The position numbers and the translations under genes are program-made. From Dactylorhiza incarnata (lineage: Eukaryota; Streptophyta; Magnoliopsida; Asparagales; Orchidaceae): 64,000 bases of DNA. The stretch's first letter is position 1. Every line of letters begins with the position of its first letter. The notes under the pieces were generated by a model. The model worked only from the letters and a program-made list of their open reading frames with translations, was not told where the DNA came from and searched no databases. Of the stretch, positions 55,690 to 64,000 are shown one piece after another. The stretch lies in NCBI GenBank assembly GCA_033032865.1, contig JAWHQI010000005.1, positions 5,542,001-5,606,000 on the forward strand, in the 5' to 3' direction.

Positions 55690-56345
55690 AGGGTATTACA
55701 TTTAAAGCGGTGTAACTAGCTCCAAGAGATACAAGTTGAAATGGCAGTGCGTATTTTGAAATGCCTTCCGAAAAGATACGACACCAATGTTGCATAGCCT
55801 TCACTAAGCTAATGAATGTTTGTGCGTATGCAGACAATTTTTGTTAATGGGAGGCCAACCTTCAATTGAAAAATACTATAGAGTGTCCCCCTTGTTGAAA
55901 TACTACTCCAATACCTAGACCCTGAGGCATTGTAGCAAACATGAAATTCATGTGCAAAGTTTGGCAACTGTAGTATGAGTGTCGTTGTGAGACACCTAAA
56001 GAGCCTAGAAGGCAGATGTACTGTCATCTGTCCATTGGAAGGAGTATTTCTTCAAAAAACAATTGTCAAATGAGCTACTACCTCACCATAATTGTGGATG
56101 AATCGACTGTAATAGCCTGTAAACCCAAGGAAGCCTCGTAGGGCCCTTGGAGTCTGCGGCTCAGGCAAACCTATGATTTCTGAAATTATCCCGGGGTCAA
56201 CGAAAACCCACCCCAATGTACAATGTGGCTCAATAGTGTATGCGAGCAGTGCTAAAATCGCATTTGGTCTTTTTGAGTGTGAAATGATTAGTCACGAAGA
56301 GGTTCGGAATAGCGTACAAATGCTGAAGTTGCGTCACCCACGTCT
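55690..56345 (-). pseudogene. Ty3/gypsy RT-RNase H fragment
   Basis: On - the reading near 56120-56050 is ALRGFLGLTGYYSRFIHNYG, the gypsy RT thumb phrase FLGLTGYYRRFI. RNase H follows (ILQLPNFAHEFHVCYNASGS, where C-DASG is altered to CYNASG) and YLFGRHFKIRT near 55740. Upstream, near 56200, VDPG and the LGH-type phrase can be guessed. Stops occur throughout. No LTR or other domain is attached. Confidence 0.75.
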
Positions 56346-56813
56346 TGCTATTTTAAATGTACTCCAACATGTCCGACATGTCACTTTTGAGGCCAAAATG
56401 ATATTTTTTCTTAAAAAATAGATTATGTTATTTTGTAAAATATAGACCAACATATCTGATTTTTTCTAATAAATCAGCCGAAATGACTTTTAAACATAAC
56501 TCCCACTATTTTATTTTATGTTATGCATGCAAAATAGTAGTATATGTTTAAATCATATATATATATGTTATATTATGAATGCTTAAATTAATTAGATTTA
56601 ATGTTTCATTTTAAAAAAAAAATATTCTTACAATCAATTTAATATAAATATTTTACACTAATTTTCTTATTTTTATATTGCAAAAAATGTAAAAAATTGA
56701 ACACATTTATTTGTTGATTGTTTTAGGCTTTTAACATAAATTCATTAAGCTTGAGAAGACTAATAATCAATCAAAATTATTTAACTTTAAATCTTTATTT
56801 GCTATAAAACATT
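56346..56813. other. AT-rich spacer
   Basis: Very AT-rich with no gene or repeat recognised. It flanks the 3' end of the LINE. Confidence 0.3.
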
Positions 56814-57181
56814 ACAAACAACAACACTCGAGCAATTATCCCACCATAGTGGGGTCGGCTATATGGATCATTTGTCGCAATTGTGCCCTATCTTTAGTCA
56901 TAATCTCACTAATGCCTAAGTACATCATGTTTTCCTTATAGTTTCATTCCAAGTCTTTTTTGGTCTACCCCTCTCCCGTTTCCTAGTAGCTAAACTCTCA
57001 CAACGCCTAACATGTGCCTCTAACGGTCTCCTTTATACGTGTGTGAACCATCTTAATCGAGTTTCTCGCATCTTCTTTACAACAATTGATGTCACTCATG
57101 TCTTATCCCTGATGCATTCATTCCTACTCTCGAGTGTCCGAACATCTAACTAAGCATTCTCATCTCTGCAACTCCCATTTT

Positions 57182-58270
57182 TTACACATGTACATAATTC
57201 ACTGCCCAAAACTCAGAATTGTAGAGCATCGCTAGTCTAATTGCAGTACGGTAAAACTTGTCTTCAAGTTTTAATGGTACTTTACGATCACATAAGATCT
57301 CAGACGCGCCTCTCCAATTCAACCAACCTGCTTGGATTCTATGTATCAGATCTTTATTTACACCTCCATCTTTTTCAACTATCGATCCCAAATATTTAAA
57401 GCACTCACTTCGGGAAATATCTTGGTCACCAAACTTAATGACGGAGACATCCGTCCTTCTTGTACTACTAAATTTAAGTTCCATATACTCCACTTTTGTT
57501 CTGCTCAACCTAAAATCCATCTTTTCTAAAGTGTCTCGCCAAGATTCAAGTTTTGCGTTTACACCCTCGCGTGTCTCATCGACCAAAACAATATCATCTG
57601 CAAACAATAAACACCAAGGTACTGCTTGTTAGATATGTCCGGTGAGCTCATCTAAGACAAGGATAAAGAGATAGGGCTTAAAGCTGACCTTTGATGTAAG
57701 CCAACAATGATAAAGAATTCTTGTGTTAATCCTCCAGATGTCCCCACCCTCGTCACTGAATTTGTATACATATATTTGATTGCATCAATGTATGATACAT
57801 TTACAGATTTTTTTTTCTAAGACTCTCCATAAAACCGCTCTTGGAACCCTATAATAAGTCTTCTCAAGATCGATAAACAGCATATGCAAATATTTTTTAT
57901 AGTTGTCAATGAGTCTCCTCAAGAGGTGTATAGCTTTCATGGTCGACCGTCCTGGCATAAATCCAAATTGATTCTTCGAGATGCTTGTCTCTCGTCTTAC
58001 TCTTCTCTCAATTACTCGTTCGGTCGTTCTCATAGTTTCATGATATGACTCATTAATTTAATTCCTCTGTAATTGACAGAATTTTGTATATCTCTTTTGT
58101 TCTAATACAAATGTACCAAAATATTTTTCTCTCAATTGGTCTAGCATCCTTTTGGTCTTCAGTATCTTATTGAAGAAACATGTAAGCCACAAAATTCCTT
58201 CTTTCTCTAGGCATTTTCATACTTCGATTGGTATATCGTCTGGCCCAACCGTCTTTCCATTTTTCATCTT
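57182..58270 (-). pseudogene. RTE reverse transcriptase, broken
   Basis: The piece at 58033-57785 has [40 protein letters not shown] (FIDLEKAYDRVP in relatives; the first catalytic Asp is kept). The piece at 57607-57182 has the catalytic box MFADDIVLVDET, then LSRTKVEYMELKFSS, FKYLGSIVEKDGGVNKDLIH and QAGWLNWRGASEILCDRKVP. These phrases are diagnostic of the plant RTE clade. Frame breaks occur between the pieces. Confidence 0.9.
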
Positions 58271-58801
58271 CTTTAAAGCATCATTTATCTCTGATGCTTA
58301 AATTTTATGATAAAAAGTTATGTTCATATACTCCTCCGATTTACTTAACTCTTTCAAACTCAGTTCATTGATTTTTTCTTCATTGTTGAGTTGATAAAAA
58401 TATTTATTTCATCGCTTCTTTATAGTCACATCATCAATCAAAATAGTATTTGCTTCATCTTTTATGTATTTAACTTGGCTTAAATCCATAATCTTTATCT
58501 CTCTAACTCGAGCAATTTTATATATATCACGCTCTCTATCTTTGGTATCTAGTCATTTGTAAAATTCTTCATAAATTTGAGTTCATGCTTCACGTCTTTT
58601 TAGCTTTTTCGCGACTTTATACCTTGCAAAGTTTTCATCATTCTTATAAGCGTAGAATGTTTTATCGCTAGCCATATTTACCCTCACTTTGTCTTGCACT
58701 TCCTCTTTCCACCACCAAGATTTTTTATGTGGGGGCGTACGACCTTTTGACTCTCTAAGTACGTTTTTTCCACTTATCCTTAAATGTGAAGAGCTAACTT
58801 C

Positions 58802-59680
58802 TCATGTGACACTAAGATCAACATAAAGATCATCAACTAGTTCCATAATAGTTGTCTTGAAAGTAACCTGTTTTTCAGTTTTCAAGTTCCACCACTGAAT
58901 ATTTGGCAACACTTTTGTCCTTCTCTTAAATTTACTATATTTAATTTGCACATCCAACACCACTAGCATGTGTTGTGTTGTCAAATTTTCTCCTGGTATG
59001 ACTTTGCAATTCTTACAAATCTTTCTATCCATTTTGTGAATCATAGAATAGTTAATTTGTGACTTATTTGGTTCGCTCTTAAATGTAATTAAATGTTTTT
59101 CCCTCTTCATGAAGAACGAATTTGTCATAATTAGCTCATGTGTTATGGTAAAGTCTAAAATGGTTCTTCCTTTTTCAATCCTTTCTCATACAAAAATCTT
59201 TCATAAACGTCTGAATAATCCGTATTTTCCATCCATATATGTCCATTTAAGTCTCATCCTATGAAAATCTTCTCTTTTTGTGAAATTTCTCTTACCAAAT
59301 CATCCAAGTCTTCCTAAAAATGCATTTTAATAGTTTCATTTAATCCTACTTGTGGCACATAAACACTAATCACATTAAAAGTTTTCTTTCCTACGACCAA
59401 TTTAAGAGCTAAGATTTTATCAATGTTTCTGCAAACCCCAACAACTTTAACCCTCAAAAATCCACAATAATACCTACTACATTGCTTGCTTTATTTTTTT
59501 CTATGTACCATAATTTAAAACCTGAATTGTCTAAAAAGTTAGCTTTCGCATCCACGCATTTAGTCTCTTGCAGACATAAATATTTATCCTTCTCATAATC
59601 TTCGTATCTACTACTTCCATCACTTTTCCGTTAGCATGTCTATTTTCCAATTTCTAAACCTAAGTCAGTCACAAAAACTA
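58802..59680 (-). pseudogene. RTE apurinic-type endonuclease, broken
   Basis: Near 59590-59500 - reads CLQETKCVDAKANFLDNSGF, then KLWY, the start of the APE-like endonuclease (the E of QET is the catalytic metal ligand). The piece at 59128-58802 has the C-terminal part: SQINYSMIHKMDRKICKNCK, VIPGENLTTQHMLVVLDV and WWNLKTEKQ; the H of TTQH matches the active-site region. The enzyme nicks target DNA to prime reverse transcription. Confidence 0.85.
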
Positions 59681-59708
59681 TGATTTACTTTTCTAGGACG
59701 CGTAATAT

Positions 59709-59900
59709 GTGAGGGCTCTTGCATATTTAACACTACACTCAAGTCCTCTTGGAAGTGTAGTGGTCCTTGCCAAGATGCCGCATTCAGACCATACGACAAA
59801 GACTCATGCATATTTAACACTACACTCAAGTCCTGGGGTTGCAGAGGTCCTTGTCGAGGCGCCAAATTCGAACCATATGCCGCATTCATCATGCATGCTT
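59709..59900. repeat. Two-copy 93-bp repeat at LINE 5' end
   Basis: TGCATATTTAACACTACACT followed by CAAGTCCT occurs near 59727 and 59812, each followed by AGGTCCTTG/TGGTCCTTG and a CCGCATTC-ACCATA block. It lies just upstream of the endonuclease frame on -, so it is probably the LINE 5' untranslated region. Confidence 0.75.
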
Positions 59901-60035
59901 TTCCTCTTCGATCTAGTATTAATGAAAGCAAAAGTCATTGTATTCACCAACGTATTCAAACCAAAAGTCAGATATGAAACCTAGCCAATGCTTCTCTATC
60001 CATCACTCAATCTAATTTGATTGAATGGTTTTCAA

Positions 60036-60719
60036 GGCTCTGTTTGGCACAAATTTTTGAGAGTTACACGCCGATACAACTCAAAAGACGCGCCAACCAA
60101 AAAAATAGAAGCTGGGCACCACCTCCAAAAAGGGTTGCATGCAGCCCTTTTCCTGCCGTGGGTAGGGACGCGGCAAGGAAAAAAATGCCTCTGCAGCCCT
60201 TTTTAAATAAATTTAAAAAAAATTATGCATTATTTATATATTTTTTATTTATCAATAATATATATAATTAATTTATAAATAATATATATATTTATAAAAA
60301 ATATATTCATTATAATTTGTTTATAAATAATATAATCATTATAATTTATTTACAAATAATATATTCATTATAATTAGTTTATAAATAATATATTATTTTA
60401 TTAGAATCATATTAGTTTTATATGTTGTTTTTATTATAACAAACATTTGGTTTATAAATACTATTTGTTTATATTATTATTTTTATCATAACACTTTTTA
60501 ATTAATTTATAAATAGATATTATTTTTATTAAAAATTTATATATTTTTAATAAAATATTTTTATTATAATTAAATTATTTAAAAAATATACACATTTCTT
60601 TCATACAGCACTGCAAATACTATTTCTCCAAACAGTTCAACTGAATTTCCCATTATTCTGCAAAATGGCAGATTTTTTCACCAATATTTCCCACCACTAC
60701 AGCTGAGCCAAATAGAGCC
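60036..60719. mobile_element. Long MITE, 684 bp, with 13-bp inverted ends
   Basis: GGCTCTGTTTGGC at the left and GCCAAATAGAGCC at the right are inverted repeats with one mismatch. The centre (60230-60600) is almost pure A and T with repeated TTTATAAATAATAT words. It is non-coding. The flanking trinucleotides CAA and TAA are not identical, so the Harbinger assignment is tentative. Confidence 0.75.
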
Positions 60720-61379
60720 TAAATGGTCATGGCAAATGCAAGAATTTAGTTGTACCATCAACAAAATTTTCTTTTCGTTTGATTATAATCCATTTCTTGA
60801 AGACGGATCTTTGCAATTCCTTAAAATTTTGTGCCTATAATTTAAGTGTTCCTACTTTTAATTTAGTCTAAGGGTCTGTTTGGGACACTACCTAAAAGCT
60901 AAGCACTCCTAAAATGGGGTCAGAATCTTAGTTCAGAATGTCACAATTTAATCAAATAGTTCTTTTTTTCTATTTCAGAATGAAACTTCCATTTTTAAGA
61001 TAATATGCCCGCTTTATTTTGTTGTTTATGAAATATCATTCTTTCTTGCATGAATCAGTAAATTGTGACATAATGACATCGAGTCCACATTTTGAATCTG
61101 AGCAATTTGCTCTATATCTCAATAATATAACCTTCATCAGATTTAGCTAATCTGGATTGTATGTGGTAGCAGTAAATAATTTTAAGCACTTGTATGTACT
61201 ATTATTGCTTTCATCATTTTTGCCAATGCATTTATTTTATATGAATGCTTGTGTTTTTCTCTCATTAGCTTCATTTTCTATTTTCTTAGGTGTACAACAT
61301 TTATTCTCTTGTTATGTTGGCATAATATTATATGTTATTTAAATTAGGTCATATCTTGAGAAACATGGATTCAAGTTGC
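60720..61379. other. Unassigned DNA, possible MITE end near 60884
   Basis: GGGTCTGTTTGGGACACTACC near 60884 is a typical Tourist-like terminus, but I cannot find its partner. The left end of the following hAT element lies somewhere here. Confidence 0.3.
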
Positions 61380-63800
61380 GGTGACTGAAAATGATGAAAA
61401 AACCTCTTTGAAAATATACGAGAAGGGAGAACAAATTAACTAATGGAGATAGAAGTATAAGTTGGAAATGCAATTTTTGTGGCAAGCCTTATAAAAGCTC
61501 ATACACACATGTGAAGGGTCATTTATTAAAGATAAGAGTAGCAGAATCAGAGCATGTACCAAGGTTCAGACATCCACATATAAGGACATGTTGAAGAAAG
61601 ATAAAAATGCTCAAGAGCTTATTGAGCAACAACTTCCAAAAATGATACTGATGTCTCCTAGTACTTCAAGTGGAGTTGGAAGTATTGGAAGTGTTGGTGA
61701 TAAACGGAGAAGAAATGATGATCCAAGTGGAAGTAGCAAGAATCAAATTTCTAGTGCATTCAATAATGAGAATAGAGCTCATTTGGATACATTAATTGCT
61801 AGAGAATTTTATTCAATGAGGTTGTCATTCAGTCTAGCAAGAAATCCGTATTAGAAAGAATCATATACTTTTTGCCTTTAGTCGTAACCTTGCGGAATAT
61901 GTACCACCTGGATATAATTCATTGAGAATCATCTTGTTGTTGAAGGAGAAGATAGAAATTGAAAGAAGATTAGCTCATATATGAGGGACATGGGCTGACA
62001 AGGGAGTTGGCATTGTAAGCGACAGATAGAGCGATCCATATAGACGATCATTCATCAATTTGATGGCAATAACAGATTCAAAATTAATGTTCTTGAAGGA
62101 AGTTAATTACGAAGGTCAAGCCAAAGACAAGTACTTCATTGCATCTTTGATCAATTAGATAATTCTAGAAATCAGACATGAACAGGGTGGTTCAAGTTAT
62201 AACAGATAATGTGGTAAATTGCAAGGGTGCGGGCCAACTAATTGAGAGTGAGTTTCCATCAATTTTTTAGACTCCTTTTGTAATGCACACTCTCAATCTA
62301 GCCTTGAAGAATATATGTGGCACTAAGAATTCGAAGAACAACGATGCATATGAAGTATGTCCATAGGTTACCAATATAGGTGATGATGCAAGGTTCAATA
62401 AAACTATATAATGAATCATTCCATGAGATTTGAATGTTTAATAATTTGGTGAGATTAAAATTATTATTTATTATTGAAACTCATTTAGCATCAATGATCA
62501 TCATATTAAAAAGATTCAAACTTATAAAGAATGAACTTCAAAGAATGGTTGTTATTAATTTTTGACTTGCATATCGTGATGATGATATGGAAAAACTAGA
62601 CATATGCAAGAAAAGGTGTTGGATGATGATTGGTGGGATTCCATTGAGTACATTCTTTCATTCATCGCTCATATATATGATATGTTGGACAATGATTGAA
62701 AAAGTGAAGAAGGCTCTATATGCTCATGAGAGGAAAAGAGAAGATGTATCTACCTTTTTTGAGGTAGTACATGCTATTCTTGTGGATCGTTGGAACAAGA
62801 ATAATACTTTGCTTCTTTTCTTTACAAATTCATTAAATCTAAGGTAAGTATTTTTTTAATGATAAATTTATATATTTATGTTTTTTTAACTTAATAATTT
62901 TTGGTTATTTTACTATATATTATAGTGAACAATGGTTAGCGGAGGATCCAAATAGAGTTGCTTCTCATAGAGATCTGGAAGTTAGCAAGGAAAGAGTTAA
63001 ATGTTTGAAAAAATATTTTCCATACTTGATGGAGGGTAATGTGGCCGCCAAGCAGTATGAGGAATTCATTGACAAAGAGGGGGATTTTAACGGCTATGAT
63101 TCAATACAAAGTCGTTATCTCCTAGATCCAAAGACTTGGTCGATTAATCATGGTTCGTCGACCCCTTCGCTTCAAACCATAACATTGAATCTACTAATAC
63201 AACCATCTTCATGTGCCGAGAGAAATTGGAGTACTTACTCTCATTCAATGAAAAAGAACATAGAGGCACTGTAACGTGATGAAGATTTAATAAGTATTCA
63301 TAGCAATCTTCGACTTTTTTCTAGAATAGATAAAAAATATAGAAGGGGAGTCTAAATTGTGGGATATTGCAAGTGATGACTTTGAGACATTCGAAGATGT
63401 AGGTACACTTGAGATAGCCAATCTATCATTTGATGAACCAACGTTGGAGCTCACTTTTGTGGAAAAAGATGATGAAGTTGATATTCTTGGAGATAATGTT
63501 TAATTTCTAAACTATTGATATTTTGCATGTGAATGTAATGATACATTGATCAATTGATGTAATGATATGGACATGTGGTACATTGGTTTTTAAAGTGCTC
63601 ATCTCCTTGACTCTTTTCTACATTTCTTATAGCATTATATGAAATGAGAATAATATATATTTAAATAATTCAGATTTTAAAAAACATATCTAGTATCTTT
63701 GCTTTTTAAAATATGTTTCCTGTATATTTTAGTATCGTATCTCGTATCAGTTTCGTATTGTACCCCGTATTTTGTCCCCGTCCTAGTATTACATAGCCAC
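61380..63800 (+). mobile_element. hAT transposon copy 2
   Basis: The coding region on + has the same domain phrases as copy 1. The right end (about 63720-63790) is rich in CGTATC/GTACCCCGTA words and closes at GTCCTAGTATTACATAG, similar to the 3' end of copy 1 (CCATACTAGTGCTTCCTAG on -). The left terminus is not defined. Confidence 0.7.
61440..63300 (+). pseudogene. hAT transposase with BED finger, broken
   Basis: At 61450-61560 the reading SWKCNFCGKPYKSSYTHVKG, HLLKI is a BED zinc finger (C-x2-C, H-x3-H). At 61588-61854 a Ser-rich linker leads to IAREFYSMRLSFSLARNPY (DUF659 start). At 62280-62310 MHTLNLALKNIC marks the catalytic region. At 63005-63274 YFPYLMEGNVAAKQYEEFID leads to SSTPSLQTITLNLLIQPSSC and AERNWSTYSHSMKKN, the dimerisation domain. 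An intron-like gap (62850-62925) precedes the last part. Several stops are present. Confidence 0.88.
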
Positions 63801-64000
63801 CATGTACCGACCTTCTTTGACACTAACAGTGCTTGCAATAAAAAGAATAGATGGCTAGGATGAACGATAGCCTATTGAAGCACAAATAACATGATCTCAA
63901 TCTCTTCTTTTTATACAGGAATAAGTAGCGATAAGGCCGCACCACTACGTGTGTTACCCCTGGTAGCATGAAAATTCGATAATCATGTGTCCTCACTTGT
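63801..64000. other. Unassigned flank
   Basis: Nothing recognisable in the last 200 bp. Confidence 0.25.

Larger units (their letters stand above)
56814..59950 (-). mobile_element. RTE-clade LINE, inactive
   Basis: On - it ends in a TTG-rich tail (TGTTGTTGTTTGTAATG, 56814-56829), typical of plant RTE elements, preceded by a conserved 3' region (GACCCCACTATGGTGGGA). Endonuclease and RT pieces lie in order upstream. The 5' side extends to about 59950 with a two-copy repeat. It is close to full length for RTE (about 3.1 kb). I could not define a target duplication. Confidence 0.88.

Noticed and set aside
1..64000. A novel multi-gene defence, biosynthetic or other enzymatic system
   Set aside because: All recognisable coding sequence belongs to known transposon families or to eEF1B-gamma. 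I found no cluster of unrelated genes that could form a system.

Overview
This is nuclear DNA of a vascular plant, most likely an angiosperm. The evidence is four Cassandra LTRs carrying 5S rRNA sequence, long-LTR Ty3/gypsy chromoviruses, Ty1/copia elements with initiator tRNA-Met primer sites, an RTE LINE, BED-finger hAT transposons, Harbinger-type MITEs and one exon of a plant-type eEF1B-gamma gene. I see no bacterial or organellar genes. Almost the whole window is nested, mostly decayed transposable elements. The only clear host coding sequence is 380 bp at 37672-38051 (- strand).

Layout. 1-7045: 3' part of a Tekay/Del-like gypsy element with a very long (5.4 kb) LTR on +. 7046-10795: unassigned sequence, a GCTAGCGC-rich patch, a 95-bp tandem repeat and a copia RNase H fragment. 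10796-11058: Cassandra LTR. 11059-19829: complete but dead Tekay/Del-like element on - with 1.9-2.0 kb LTRs. 19830-26159: another gypsy LTR split by a gag-only LTR element (20128-25932, target duplication TGTAT). 26160-26940: copia/TRIM-like LTR end, primer site and an 18-bp minisatellite. 26941-34504: a Cassandra LTR split by a young chromovirus (27031-34313, target duplication CAACC). 34509-35049: two more Cassandra LTRs, the first forming an inverted repeat with the split copy.

35050-40328: the only gene-like island, with eEF1B-gamma last exon, three related MITEs, a small LINE insertion with a perfect 19-bp target duplication, and a 380-bp direct repeat. 40329-48150: an old gypsy integrase split by a copia element (41567-47818, target duplication CATCC). 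49143-55675: a second, short-LTR copia element interrupted by a hAT transposon. 55690-56345: gypsy RT/RNase H fragment. 56814-59950: RTE LINE on -. 60036-60719: long MITE. About 61380-63800: a second hAT of the same family on +.

Every recognisable polyprotein has stops, frameshifts or lost catalytic residues, so no autonomous element is visible. I found no previously undescribed enzymatic system. The most unusual structures are the Cassandra inverted repeat, the chromovirus whose polyprotein frame runs through a G-tract into its own LTR, the gag-only element carrying three separate minisatellites, and a set of extreme C/G homopolymers. Identities quoted are by-eye readings, not alignments.
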